A stretch of DNA of 64,000 bases from Branchiostoma floridae (GCF_000003815.2 NC_049980.1:3806497-3870496); one strand, 5' to 3'. Shown: positions 1 through 11,060, counted from the stretch's first letter. Made by a program: numbers and translations. The notes: a model not told the origin generated them from the letters alone.

Positions 1-51
1 TAGTAGTAGTTGTAGTAGTAGTAGTCGTAGTAGTGATGGTGGTAGTATTAC

Positions 52-218
52 CTTTGTGCCGATGTCCTTCGCAGCCTGAGCCAAGAAGACTTTTGCACTC
101 TTCTTCTCGTGTGTGTTAGGACCGGAACCAACCATGTTTTCTGCAACAGGTATCGTCTCAACAGCGTTGTCTGCAACGTGCATTGTTTCTTCTGCCGTGC
201 TTTGGTCACGCTTGGCCC
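52..218 (-). CDS. Internal exon of an unrecognised secreted-protein gene (most 3' exon seen)
   Basis: On the minus strand this stretch is preceded by an AG acceptor (CTAC on plus at 219-222) and followed by a GTAATA donor (TATTAC at 46-51). It is open in the one frame that fits the phase of the other exons of this gene: 2 leading bases, then 55 full codons. The encoded peptide is hydrophilic and charged (starts AKRDQSTAEE, ends AAKDIGTK), with no recognised domain. It ends in phase 0, so the next exon lies beyond the left edge of the window. Exon status is inferred from splice signals and phase only. Confidence 0.5.
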
Positions 219-344
219 CTACGACAATTCATAGTAGTTGAGAGTAGTTGAATGCATAACTCTCTTCCAACACAAAGGTATACACAGATCAAATTTTTAA
301 CGACACAAAAATAAGATTTAAAAAATGATCCGCGGATAGATTTT

Positions 345-539
345 CTACCTTCGTGTTGGAAGAAAGTTTAGCGTTGTACTACGATTACTACTAACACGTA
401 CCAGCTTCCATGATACGTGGTTGAGTACATTTTTCTGTATCCGTATTTCCGGTATAAACTCCTTTTGGTCCGTCACACATATTTTGTCATCTACTTGTAA
501 GCGTTCTCTAAAGCTATCTAGTAAGGATGTCCCTTTCAT
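345..539 (-). other. Open stretch in an intron, doubtful
   Basis: A 64-codon open frame (starts MKGTSLLDSFRERL) lies between the exons at 52-218 and 715-804. I see no convincing acceptor/donor pair in the required phase, so it may be intronic. It is listed because the amino-acid composition (charged, non-repetitive) is not that of a simple repeat. Confidence 0.15.
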
Positions 540-714
540 TGGTGGTAAGGAGCTACTACGATTGTTCTAGGGTAGAAAATAAGCTATATAGTATCACATT
601 ATTCCTGAGTTGGAAGCATTTGTCATCATTAATAAGGCTTACAGTTAAAGGAGGTAACTAATTGTAGCACAATTACAGCGTACACATGCTTAAGGCGATA
701 GGCTTAGATCTAAC

Positions 715-804
715 CTGCTAACGGATGATTCAAGGTGTTGTGGTCCAGGACATTCTTCAAAATTTCCTTTAGCTGTGGCGTTGTGATGGTCTTCTTCTCT
801 TTCC
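715..804 (-). CDS. Internal exon of the secreted-protein gene (QLKE module, copy 2)
   Basis: A 90-bp phase 1-1 exon flanked by a CAG acceptor (after 804) and a GTTAGA donor (before 715). The peptide has the motif KEKKTITTPQLKEILKNVL. The exon at 2280-2429 has the related KEKKNIFTSQLKEMLDSVL, so the two exons share a module: a lysine-rich linker followed by an amphipathic QLKE helix. The function is unknown. Confidence 0.55.
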
Positions 805-1012
805 CTGAGTCAATGGCATGGTTTGAACACGTGAGAAAAGTGGTATTATACCACTAAGTGCATACAAGGGGCATACGAATGTTTATCTGATGGCAAAGCA
901 ACATACAGTCTGTGACAATTTGATAATAATGAAATTCTGTCACCATTTGGCAATACTAGTACTTTAATTTCATGCGTTCATAAGCAATGTACAAAATGGG
1001 CAATCAGCACAC

Positions 1013-1255
1013 TTGCATGCATACACACACACAACACACATGCACACACACACACACAAACACACACACATACACATACACAAACACACACACACACAAA
1101 CATACATAAATACACACACACACACAGAAACACGCACACACACACACTCTAACACACACACATACACACACAAACGCACACAAATACAGAGACAAACACA
1201 GACACAAACACACATATACACATACACAGTGAAAAACAGTTTTATACACACTTAA
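1013..1255. repeat. Imperfect (CA)n/(TG)n microsatellite
   Basis: About 240 bp of CA-rich DNA with interruptions, in an intron of the secreted-protein gene. All open frames across it are translated dinucleotide repeat (His-Thr or Cys-Val) and are not genes. Confidence 0.95.
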
Positions 1256-1277
1256 AAACAATTTTCCTCGTGCATAC

Positions 1278-1394
1278 CATTGGCATCCTGTTCTTTTTCC
1301 GAATCCAACCCAGTGTTCCTCTTCTCGGTAACATCTTGTATGTTTTGTCCAGAAGTAGACTTTTCGTCGGTTTCCTCATGTAGTGACGACTCCG
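1278..1394 (-). CDS. Internal exon of the secreted-protein gene (acidic)
   Basis: A 117-bp phase 1-1 exon with a TAG acceptor (plus CTA after 1394) and a GTATGC donor (before 1278). It encodes a highly charged, probably disordered peptide (ESSLHEETDEKST..., ...DSEKEQDAN). Length and phase agree with the neighbouring exons, and it can be skipped without shifting frame. Confidence 0.55.
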
Positions 1395-1547
1395 CTACAT
1401 TGAAAATAATGTGATCTAATTAGTACATTTATAAGTACATTTGAAACGTTAAAAACGCGAGTTGGTGGTTTCTTACATAAAACGTGCATCTGATAACACT
1501 TGCATCCTCCGTTTAGCACCCAGGGATACTTTGTAATGGTCCAAGGG

Positions 1548-1994
1548 CTATATCGTTGTACGGAGTTCAAAGCTGTGTACATTCGAAAGATACTTCTTTT
1601 GTCCGTATCTTTCCTTTAGCGTAGAATAAATGGAAAGTTTTGAGTTATTCTGGATAGAAGAATGCCATTCTTGTATGTATATATCCTGTAAACGGAGTCG
1701 TAACTGGTCGGTTAGCATATAAATATGATACGACCTCGGGTTTGTCCATACATGCCCAAAACCATTATAGTTGAGAATGTCAGTTACGTGATTCACCCAA
1801 TCGTATTCACCGGAAAGTAAAACATCATATGCTTCACGGAGTAAAGAATCGTCGGGTAAGTTTGATAGTCGGTGCCAGTATTTTATTAATTGTATCTCAG
1901 CATTGATTGAAATGGGAAAGGTTCCTAACTCACCACGGATGCCATTATTTGATGATTTTGCATGTACTCCGAGTAAAAATTTTTGGAAACTCAT
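1548..1994 (-). pseudogene. LINE (non-LTR) ORF2 C-terminal fragment
   Basis: A 148-codon open frame starts with a segment like the region downstream of non-LTR reverse transcriptases (KFLLGVHAKSSN..RGELG), followed by a helical part. A second piece of apparently the same LINE protein region lies at 38807-39022 (KLRISAHCLEIDKGR), which would continue directly after this fragment. No reverse transcriptase motifs are present, so this is a 5'-truncated dead copy in an intron of the secreted-protein gene. LINE subfamily not assigned. Confidence 0.6.
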
Positions 1995-2279
1995 GTCAAT
2001 GGTATCAAATTCTGGGATAATGGGTGGATGGACTACTCTCCTTCTACAACTAGGGGCTAAATTGTGAGGAGCTTACAGCAGTCAAAGCTGAATCGCAATA
2101 TACTGGTTGCGGTTAACTCAGATGGCCTCATTACTTTGTAATTTAGAAACTACAGTAATTACACTATAGGGTTGTAGCTGACAAGACTTAGTGCTATAGA
2201 GACGGAAATTTGCACGGACCCTATATATTGAAAGTTATCGGAAGAAATTGTGTCTTAAGACACTGAATGTAGATTTAAC

Positions 2280-2429
2280 CTTTTGTCTCATGTTTCTTAT
2301 CATTTGGGCTCAACACAGAGTCCAGCATCTCCTTTAACTGAGACGTAAAGATGTTCTTTTTCTCTTTTCCGTTGACCTGGGCATCTTCAGTATTGGAATT
2401 GGCATATTCTTCTTGTTCATCCAAGCGGC
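2280..2429 (-). CDS. Internal exon of the secreted-protein gene (QLKE module, copy 1)
   Basis: A 150-bp phase 1-1 exon; acceptor AAAG (plus CTTT after 2429), donor GTTAAA (before 2280). It encodes an acidic stretch (RLDEQEEYANSNTEDAQ) and then KEKKNIFTSQLKEMLDSVL, the module shared with exon 715-804, which suggests exon duplication. Confidence 0.6.
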
Positions 2430-2582
2430 CTTTAAAAACACAAGAAAGTAGGATTCAATGGCGGGAAACAAGGATCATCCTAGGATATACTGGGCCATCT
2501 CATACGATCACTTTTGTAAAGCCCTGAAGTTCAGGCAGGGGGTGATGCCCAGGATACAAAGCCACAAATTTGTCCCAGTGGA

Positions 2583-2599
2583 CCAACCAACCAACCAAC

Positions 2600-2638
<39 letters not shown>

Positions 2639-2690
2639 CCAATCAATAAGTCAAGCAATCAAGCAAACGATCAAGCAAGCCATGTGATCG
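2583..2690. repeat. (CCAA)n/(TCAA)n tetranucleotide repeat
   Basis: Tandem tetranucleotides shifting from CCAA to TCAA units and then into degenerate (AAGCAATC) copies. Intronic. Confidence 0.9.
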
Positions 2691-2901
2691 GGACTTAACG
2701 GCCAACCAACTGTGCTTTCATCAAGCAACTGTGCTATCACTTTATCCAAATGCAAAGCTGTATATGCACAATGTGGCCCTAAACTTTCAATTGACAGAAC
2801 GTTGGTCACCGTCCAGAACTGTACATTTCCCAGTTCAATGTTGTTGTTTTTAAAGTTTGCCAGAAAGGCTGTCAATGTCCATGAATAAAAGAGACACCCA
2901 C

Positions 2902-3021
2902 CTCTGACTTCTCTCAGGGCACTGTCCAGCTCATCACCATTGTCTGTGAGGACACTGTCGATAACTCTATCCACCAGGGCAGGGTTGTCTTCTGATAGCT
3001 CTGCCTGTGGTGCCGGAACAG
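2902..3021 (-). CDS. Internal exon of the secreted-protein gene
   Basis: A 120-bp phase 1-1 exon; acceptor TTCAG (plus CTGAA after 3021), donor GTGGGT (before 2902). It encodes VPAPQAELSEDNPALVDRVI and then an acidic amphipathic segment ending SALREVR. Clean splice sites and a phase matching both neighbours make this one of the better supported exons. No recognised domain. Confidence 0.65.
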
Positions 3022-3358
3022 CTGAAGAGAGATCAGAGTCAAATTTGATGCTTTGATGCTTTATTAGTCCATTAGCTGTGATACAAAACTTAAAAAATTG
3101 TATTTGTAATACTTCGACTGGTTTTGCTTGATTCCGGCTAGTTCGGCTTCAGTGTGAAGGCCTTATAAGTCAGAAACATCAAGATGATGACATAATGAGA
3201 GCTTTATTTGGTTTTGACGGTTAAAACAAATAAAACCTGAAATTTCAAACCAAATTACATGATGGAAATACCCTCGCCTGGAGAGTATTCATCATAAAAG
3301 TTTCATCATAAAAGTTTCATCTTGAAAAATAAAGCATAGGCAAGCTCGACTAACTCAC

Positions 3359-3403
3359 CCCTACGCTTTTCGATAAGTGCGGTGGGTTCTGTTACGCGCT
3401 CAA
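3359..3403 (-). CDS. Second coding exon of the secreted-protein gene (45 bp)
   Basis: A small phase 1-1 exon; acceptor TTTCAG (plus CTGAAA after 3403), donor GTGAGT (ACTCAC at 3353-3358). It encodes ERVTEPTALIEKRR. It fits directly between the signal-peptide exon, which ends in phase 1, and exon 2902-3021. Confidence 0.5.
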
Positions 3404-3539
3404 CTGAAACACAAGGGGACCTGCATATAACGTTCTATACGAGGGGCTAGCCTGACTAAAATCGTGCCCCTAGCGCCCTAGAAGAGGGGGTCATTAACCC
3501 CCGCCAGCGAGAGTTTGTGTAAACACAGGCTATCCGAGG

Positions 3540-3690
3540 GGAATCCCTAACCGGATTTTGGTACCCATTTTCACCAGAGTGACCGAGGAAAATCGTGTAA
3601 AGTGCATTTCCTAAGGGCACAAGGTTGGTGACTCGAACCCAGACCACTTTGTATGTTTGACGAATGATTGAAAGCAGGGCACTTGTTTTG
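3540..3690 (-). repeat. tRNA-derived SINE remnant
   Basis: Shares the body of the SINE family seen at 19870-20029 and 63355-63535: a 'gtacccattt..cac' block, a 'taaagtgc.tttcc.aa.ggcac' block and a degenerate B-box-like 'gactcgaaccc' (minus strand). Decayed copy. Confidence 0.55.
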
Positions 3691-3929
3691 GTCACTTACA
3701 GTTTAACCCCGAAATTGGGACTGGTAATTATCCCAGTAAGCTCTAATTTTTCCAATTTTTGTCTTGATGACCCAACTAGTAATCAAAAAGTCTCCGATAC
3801 AAAGAAACCACAAAGAGATAATGATCAAATTATAATTGTTTTGCTTTGTTATAAGCCAGTGAGGATCCACAGGTTGTCACATCGACTATAGAAGGACTCT
3901 CTGTGTGGGGGGCACTATAGTTCAACACT

Positions 3930-4482
3930 TAAAGGGGCATTCCACTCCAGACAGAACTGTTATTTTCCGATAGATATTAATTGTAGGAAGTGACAAATGT
4001 ATGCTAAGTAACATTATACAATAGAGTACCCATTAGCCCCACGCGCATAAAAAAGCATTGTCTTCTACAAAACTCCCAAAGAACCCTTTAATCAAATCAA
4101 TCAATCTCAGCCTATGGCTGACTACAATGTGCCTGACAACGGCTGACTTAAGTTAGACAGGTTACAGAGCTTATTTCAGGGACGCTAAGAAAAACACGTC
4201 TTGTTATTTGTTCTTTGATATCTTGTGAACAATTGACCTTCTTGTTTTGCTAAGCGCCCCTCATTTATGCCGAAAATATCCACGATAAAGGAAGTGTCTA
4301 CACGTACAGGGAATACATGGGTAGGGTCTGCATGGGTTTATTGAGTGTCATATTGTTTTAAAAACACACGTTGGGTAATTCGCCACAAGTGGAATCCCAC
4401 CAAAGGTCGGCTGATCATGTATTAATTGATACATTATCTATTGGAAAAGAGCACTTCCTTCTGGAGTGGAATGCCCCTTTAA
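3930..4482. mobile_element. MITE with ~22-bp terminal inverted repeats
   Basis: Begins taaaggggcattccactcca and ends with its reverse complement (tggagtggaatgcccctttaa). Subterminal bases are also partly complementary. About 550 bp, no coding capacity, in the first intron of the secreted-protein gene. Confidence 0.7.
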
Positions 4483-5851
4483 TTTCTCCCCAACGTTTTG
4501 AATACACTTTGCAACAATCACGTACACTACATTCATCATTTTAATCATCACATGTAGTTGTTCATCCGGATTGATCCAATGAAGTAGAGATATAGTTCGT
4601 CCATTACTATACACTACATCGATGATAGTTAAAACAAAAGAACTGCTAACAAATGATAGACTTAGACCCTAAAAATCTAGAGGGTTTTGTTGTTTCTATG
4701 GCCCGTCAAAAGTTAGGACTAAACACACCAAGGGTCACATACATAGTAAACGTCGAATAGTATTCTGACATGATTCAGTGTTGGCATTTTATCTGCTTAA
4801 TGTTAGCCCATAATTAGATAGTGGATAATTAGATGATAGCTTAATGAGACGTTTTGCGCTATCAGGCGGAATGGTAGAGTTAATGACATGTCCTAGAGGC
4901 CTTCATAGTCTGTCACTGGTGACTGGACAGTGTAACTAGTAATTATAGGCCGGCCTGTGTATGTAGATGTCGACTGTCATACGGACTGTAACTTAGGGAA
5001 GAGAATTAGAAGAATAGGCCTCCACGGAAAATGAGCCCCCTTTTTTACGTCCCCTCCAAAAGACGCGTACAGTCCCAACCAAGATGCCTGACCCAGAATT
5101 GAACCAAAGGGTTTCCAAGTTGCTGACAAATTACAACTAGGGGCTTCGCTATGAAGTTAAACCTGTTACGCCATAAGGGGCATCCCTTCTGATTCGAGTT
5201 TCAGACGCAGCGCTGCTAACCACTAGCTAGATCATACACGATTAGGGGTGGGTACCGGTACAAGCCTTAACTGCTCACCTTAGGAGTCTGTGCTCCCAGG
5301 GTAGTGGGAATCTAACTGCGCAACATTTTTACCGGTCGCAAAAGAAAACCTCGGCGGGAGAGATCTTCATCTGTCCGGGGCGAGCCTGGCCAAGCCACGG
5401 CAGATTTGATACCAGGTTTATTTTGTGATGTCTAGAAAATATTTCATGGTTTCATTCGCGGAAACCTTAAGTGATGTTAGGAATACGTTTTCCGATGGTA
5501 TTAGGTCATCGAGAGAAATAAAATGCAAATTTGACGAAATGACGTGCTTAGTGTCGAAATGACGTACTTTGTGGCGAACTGACATTGAGGCGAAACGACA
5601 TGTTACCCATTTCAACAAGAAAACCACTAGACGTTGAATGGCCGAGTGTATAGACCAGTAGACACGAGACCGGGGTGTTACACGTTCGATTCGTGGCTTT
5701 ATCTCACTTACCCAGGTGTAAAATGGGTAACTTAGATCTACCACTATCTAAGGACAAATTACATGGATGACACAAATTGTGTTCAGATTTGACTGCCATT
5801 TATGACTCCTGATGTCAAAGTCATTGATGCAAAGTTACAAGGAAGTTGGCA
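4483..5851. other. Non-coding intronic stretch
   Basis: AT-rich sequence with no supported exon or RNA gene. Short decayed SINE-like tracts occur (for example an 'acccaggtgtaaaatgggtaa' block near 5708-5729). The open frame at 5418-5744 shows no splice context or domain. Confidence 0.4.
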
Positions 5852-6329
5852 TAAGGCCACACCAAGTGAATTTTATGGATGGGACGGGACGGTCAACATG
5901 ATGATAAAGTACCAAAATGAGCAAATATGGTGTGTTGTAGCCTAACAATTGTACTTGTAGAAGTGGCACTTGCGAGGTACCCAGGACTGTAGTTGTAGAA
6001 ATTAAACTTATTGGATAGTTGTAAAAGTGACACCAATATGGAAGCCATGAGTGTGGATACTAACTTTGTTGGTGATGCCAGTCTACCACACTAGTGTCAC
6101 TTTTACCACACCAGTACATGTCTTGAATACGGGAATGAATGCCTTGTTGGCTCTGATACCATGTTTTGTCCATTTAATTCTTGTTGCAACATTCATCACA
6201 ACTTTATGGCGCCTATGTTTGAAAATGTAGCCATCTTGATTTTTTTCACCCTCTTGTTTTTTTTCGCCCTATCGCACTATTGCAGTCTACAAAGGATGTC
6301 ATCCATAAAATTTACTTCCTGTGGCCTAA
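5852..6329. mobile_element. MITE, 'taaggccac' family, copy 1
   Basis: Terminal inverted repeats: left taaggccacaccaagtgaat, right its degenerate complement ending gtggcctaa. The same family recurs at 44127-44638 and 47424-47789. TA-like flanks would suit a mariner-type duplication, but that is not established. Confidence 0.65.
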
Positions 6330-7052
6330 CAGAAATTACTTACGGAGAACTCGCGCCCAGGCCACCCTCTTGTGTGACAAATGCTAAACCCACTGCCACA
6401 AACATGTCCAAGTTGTTTCCACAAGTGTCCAATGAATGTCTGGCAAATTTTCGTGCTGTACGAGCCTTTAAGTTTCTTTCAGGGCCATGAGTCGAACATC
6501 CTGCCGATTGCGCCACACGACCCCACGAATTCCACGTGCCGCTCACGTGTTGGCAAAATTAACAGTAAAAAAAATGTTTTGTTCTACCGCGTTAAGAAAC
6601 TGATTACTATCACCTGCCTATAAACTACATTGGACAGTTCATGTCCATTTTTCACGCGTATTTCACGTGCCACTGTTAAAGTTAACGGCATAGGATTGTT
6701 TTGGCAATGCATTGTGCTTTTAGAAGAGCTGATATTCCCCCAAAAAAACACGTTTGGCTATGTCCGCTTGGTCTTACATAAATGTCGGGTTTACGATATT
6801 TGGTAGCTCTACGTTACCTGACTTCGGTTGGGGAGGTAAAAGGCGGTGGGAGGAGGACCTTCCATGACCCAATACCGTGCCCAAGACACAGTGGATAACA
6901 ACTCACTGCTGTTTCAACATAAAATGGTGCATAGGACGGCGCCCATGGTTTCTGTAGCCCTGGGCCACAAAGCTTTGTACAATATTAAACTACAGCAGGG
7001 AACTACTTCACAAGTAGTGGTGTGTATTCAACTAATAACGTTATGCCGAGTG

Positions 7053-7742
7053 CTAAAGCTAAGGGCAGGCACAGCCCGCCGTACGTGTGAATTTGTCCGT
7101 ACGTTTTCTGGGGAGACCACGTCCGCCACGTATTTCTGAAAACGTGTGGAACGACTGGCAAGATCAGGGAGGGAGTACGTCAACGCACGACACACAAAGT
7201 TTTGCCTGCACGTCAAGTTCTACGGCGTGTCTGCGTGCCCCAAAATTCGTCGGATTCCCTACGAGTTCGTTTAGTTTATTTTTTAGTTTATTTATTTTAC
7301 CAGCAGTAACACTCAGGTACATAACAACCTGTTTTTCAGGCAATGCTGGGTAAACAAAAATACAATTTAAAACTTTGCAATATTACAATAACACATACAA
7401 TAGTGCATAACCACAAAACGACATATCAAAACTCACAATTTCACTTGTCATTTCCATCTAGACCTCACAGTTCCTTGATAAACTTAACCAGTCCCAGAGT
7501 TTTGCGGTGCTTCAGTGACAGTTTGTTCCACAGTTGGGGGCCAAAAGATCTTAAGCTTCCCTCGTAGCACTTCAGGCTTGCTACGGGACAGTTCAACTGG
7601 TGAGGGTCCCAGTCAGCGAACAGTCCCAGTCAGCGAACCAGTTCGTACGGAGGCGGTACTTACCACCTACGGATCCCAAAAGATTGCCCACGTTTTGGCA
7701 CGTAGACAGCACGTATTTGGACGTACGGCGGGTTGTAAAGTC
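7053..7742. mobile_element. Foldback MITE ('ctaagggca..cgtacg' family) split by a LINE 3' end
   Basis: The left part 7053-7254 and right part 7640-7742 match, in opposite orientation, the uninterrupted copy at 61850-62192 (ctaagggca, cgtacg-rich, gtgccaaaacgtggg). The middle, about 7255-7640, is a LINE 3' end on the minus strand whose reading (WNKLSLKHRKTLGLVKFIKE) resembles the C-terminus of non-LTR ORF2 proteins. This is a nested insertion. Confidence 0.6.
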
Positions 7743-7840
7743 TGTTGTGTGACTATGCCGGGGATCGAACTCGAAACGACCGACTGCAAGGCTAACGCTC
7801 TACCAGTTGGTCACTCAATCGGTCGATTGGACTGCCTTGG
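7735..7840 (-). repeat. tRNA-derived SINE head
   Basis: The minus strand reads ctggtagagcgttagc (A-box-like) and gagttcgatccccgg (B box) at tRNA-like spacing. It does not fold into a full cloverleaf, so it is called a SINE fragment rather than a tRNA gene. Confidence 0.5.
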
Positions 7841-7887
7841 GACTGTTTGACAACTCTTACCATTACCGTATAACACCCCATTTCCAT

Positions 7888-8078
7888 TAGGACGGCGCTC
7901 TCGCCATAATCTCTCTGCGACCTATATTTGACATATCCCTCAACGAATTGTATAGAAAAGAAACGAATCTTCTTACTATTTGTGTGTTTTCTTGTACTTC
8001 TCAGTCAAACTTTTACGTTTGCACATATCCTATGTAGGTCGCAGTGAGAGCGCAGCGCGATCGCCGTCTAGTGGAAAT
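7888..8078. mobile_element. Short foldback MITE, 'gacggcgctctc' family
   Basis: Starts gacggcgctctcgcc and ends with the complementary gcgatcgccgtc. TAG flanks both ends, as in the copy at 43646-43786. A related partial copy lies near 9236-9350. Confidence 0.6.
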
Positions 8079-8079
8079 A

Positions 8080-8155
8080 CCCCTGTCACATTGCGCGAAA
8101 ATCGGACGACGAGTCTGCGACAATCGCCCGAGCCTCGCTTATTATAATAACTTTA
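8080..8155. repeat. Dispersed repeat containing the Polinton target motif
   Basis: Carries tcggacgacgagtctgcg and gcccgagcctcgctta. Another copy lies at 8665-8725. A third copy was the insertion site of the Polinton-like element at 21419/36530, so these copies show what the empty site looked like. Confidence 0.7.
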
Positions 8156-8300
8156 TTGCACAACAATTGTACAAGGTACAAAGTACGGCTTATATGTGAC
8201 AGAGACGGTTTTCAGGTGAAAAATACGCTATTGATCTTAAATTTTTATGGCCGACCTTCCATCGATACGCCCGATCGTGGATAATGCGACAGGGGTAAAA
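8154..8300. repeat. Dispersed repeat (LINE-tail-like), copy 1
   Basis: Contains tttattgcacaacaattgta and 'gatacgcccgatcgtggataatg'-type sequence also found at 43485-43640. The tail resembles LINE 3' ends that carry a transcribed 'ttattgcacaa' terminus. Confidence 0.55.
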
Positions 8301-8334
8301 GGGGGCCTATCTAAGATGGCAAATATGTACGTAC

Positions 8335-8434
8335 CTGCGGATGCAGTCTGTTGTAACGGCACGAAGAGAAGAAGAGACAGAAGACAGGTCATCTTCAGGG
8401 CTTGCATGTCGCTCGGTCCTCTCAGCAGCGGCAT
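8335..8434 (-). CDS. First coding exon: signal peptide of the secreted-protein gene
   Basis: The minus strand has an ATG at 8434 and an open frame of 33 codons plus one base, then a GTACGT donor (ACGTAC at 8329-8334). The peptide ends MTCLLSLLLFVPLQQTASA, a classic hydrophobic core plus small-residue cleavage site, so the product should enter the secretory pathway. A second ATG ten residues in (MQALKM) could serve equally. The exon ends in phase 1, matching the phase-1 start of exon 3359-3403 some 5 kb downstream. The assignment to the same gene is inference from phase, strand and order. What the mature protein does is unknown. Confidence 0.55.
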
Positions 8435-8499
8435 GGCGTCTGCAGCTAGCTTCGAGTGGTGAAAGCGTGCGCCAACCCTCGTCTTTATTCACTCTTGAC

Positions 8500-10200
8500 A
8501 ATGTCCTGAGGCGCTAGTCTATGAAATGAGCCGCAATGTTGAAATTTGCCACATGTTCGATCCCTTAGGCGCCGATATTCTCTTATCATTGATTCAGAAA
8601 AAAGACGAACAGCTATCAATTTAAACTGGCGGGGGCGACCAACTAGTGTGTAACACTTATACCCCTGTCACATTTGATGAAAATCGATCGGACGACGAGT
8701 CTGCGGCAATCGCCCGAGCTGAATATAACCTCCTTGCTTATAATAATGATAAAAGAATGCCTGAAATGCAGTGAGAATTTCTAGAATACACTACGAATTC
8801 CCAGGAATAGAAAAGAATTTTCATTCTGATGGCATTTTGGCTCATTCCTTCTCGTGTGAAGGGGATATAAGGTCTATTTGGAATTCCCACCCGAATGGCC
8901 CCGAATGTGGCACGAATTTTGCAAATACTTCATTCCGGCTGGTTCTGTTTGATTCCTGCTGATTCGGTTTCATTGTGAAGGCCCTATTAACGTTTCCCTG
9001 CTTAGTGTTACCGCAACGTGTAATTAGATAATTACATAATGAAACGTTTTGTGTTGTCAGTTGTCCAAGAGGCTTTGAGAGTCTGGCACAGCCGGTGACT
9101 GGACAGTGTATTATGTAAAATAATCACAAGTCGGCTCACAGTCACTGATTTGTTTGAAACTTTATCTGTTCATATGAAGGTCACCCTGGCCTGGAGTGAA
9201 GACTGTCACAAAAATCTAAGGCCCCCTTTAAACTAGTCGGCGATCGCGCTGCACTCTCACTACGACCTAACTAGGATATGTGTATCCTTCGCTTTCACAA
9301 TTCGTTGAGCGATAAGTAAAAATTTAGGTCGCAGAGAGAGCGCGGTGAGAGCTCCGAAAGGGGGTATCACAAAGGCGCAGGCTACACGAATAAAGTAAAA
9401 ATACATTCATAAGCATATATATTTTCAATCACATAAAAGACATAAGTATATAACAAAATGAAAGTAGAATTATAAAAGTCTATTGTTGAGGCTTTTGAAG
9501 AAGAAGCTAATCGTTGGTGTGTTATGAGGCTGTCCTTGTATGCCACAATGTTTGTGCTTTCAGCCATTTGTTTAACCTTCATTTTCTCAAGAATCAAATA
9601 ACTTTATTTGCGTAGCAGATTTCGTGTACATGGAGACATGATCTGAGACAGTCGCTAACTCACAATATCTAAAATCGAAGGTGTTAAAAACATAACGGAC
9701 GAGAATATTGCCATCTAGAACATTGCTTAGAATACGAACATATTAAATAGTCATTCATTTTAAAAAGAATTAGAAACAACATTGCAGTTGGTGAACATTG
9801 CAACTGCCTGTAAGATTTGATTAAAGAGAATTGTTGTGAAGCACTGAAAATCGCCGGCGATCCCTAAAAATCGCAAGATGATCGTGAGAACACCGGACGT
9901 CTTACTCACGAAAATGCCATTTAGAGCTCGTAGACTAGTCTTCCGATCGATTTTCGCCTCATGTGAGGGGGGGTATTAGGGATCATGAAGTGCAAGGGGT
10001 GGTCGCTAGCCAGCATCTGTGTGTACAGTGTTCTCGCAGCGTCCTCTCGTCTAGACTTGAAAGTGGGCAGGTGAGTTAACGCTGGGTTGCTGCTGTGTCC
10101 GTAGATGATATTGCCTCACTGCCAGTGGTTGTAAGCAGACGCTATTATTACGATAATGTGTGTTTAGAATGTCGCGCCCGTTGTCGAATGATAATGACAA
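8500..10200. other. Gene-free repeat-rich stretch
   Basis: Holds a copy of the 'cggacgacgagtctgcggca' repeat (8665-8725), a partial 'gacggcgctctc' MITE (about 9236-9350) and a foldback-repeat copy at 9845-9970 that matches both flanks of the 6-kb transposon at 37290-43377. No coding region or RNA gene supported. Confidence 0.55.
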
Positions 10201-10212
10201 AAATCACTAATT

Positions 10213-11060
10213 AGTCTGTGACCAGACCCTCTGGTCGACAGACTTTTAGTTTTGTCACGTTTACGCGCGTTCGCAGCTGTATCTGTATGTTCCCGTTGTC
10301 TGAATTCTATGTGGTTTGGCAGGTCCTTTGTACTGAGGTTGACGATGATGCACGTGAACTTTTTTTTGCGGCAGGTGGTTTTATTATGGATTTTATAAAA
10401 ATAACACCCCTACAATTTGTTCGTCTTGCGGTGTTTTGGTCCAGATCCTCTGTATGTGGGTCATGGTGTCATTGGAATTTGTCAAGCAGATGCGTGGTGT
10501 TACCTGATCGTCAAAGTTATTCGCGTTCGCATCGGTATCTTCATGTTCCCGTTGTCGCATACGTACGTTGTTTGGCAGGTCATCTGCACTGAGGTTGACG
10601 ATGATGCACGTTGTTTTGTTTTTTTTTTTGTTTTTGCGGCAGTTGGTTTTATTAGGGACGCAATAAAAATAACACCCCTACAAAATGTTCATCTTTCGGT
10701 GTATTAGTCCAGATCCCCTGTATATGGGTCATGCTGTAATTGAGATATTGCAAGCAGATGCGTGATGTTCTCTGGTCGTCAATGTAACGCGCGTTCGCAT
10801 CTATATCTGCATGTCCCGTTGTCGCATACGTTTGTGGTTTGGCAGGTTCTCTACACATAGTTGGACGATGATGCAAGGTGTTTTATTTTTTCGGCAGCTG
10901 TTTTTATTATGTATGTAATAATTTCAGAAATCACCCCTGCAAATTGTACGTTTCACAGTGTATTGGCCCATGTCTGCATATGGTGCCCGTTGAGGTAATT
11001 GGGTATAGTTAAGCAGATGCGCGATATGTGCAAGAATTTTACGCGCGTTTGCTTTCTACC
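10213..11060. repeat. Tandem array, ~260-bp unit, about 3 copies
   Basis: The block 'ttcgca..tatct..atgt.cccgttgtc' recurs at about 10270, 10530 and 10797, followed each time by 'gcaggt', 'ggttgacgatgatgca' and 'acacccctaca' blocks; a fourth decayed copy ends near 11060. Open frames across it are products of the repeat. Confidence 0.85.

Noticed and set aside
970-1261. Overlapping ORFs on both strands over the CA repeat
   Set aside because: Pure translations of a dinucleotide repeat (Cys-Val or His-Thr); the same holds for ORFs at 11846-12099, 46099-46428 and 51710-52451.
7735-7840. Possible tRNA gene on the minus strand
   Set aside because: A and B boxes are present, but acceptor and anticodon stems do not pair properly; treated as a SINE head. 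The same goes for 19950-20029.
10218-10707. ORFs of 124 and 96 codons
   Set aside because: They lie within a 260-bp tandem array and repeat their own sequence (MFPLS..YVVWQV.CTEVDDDAR) unit by unit; no coding signature.
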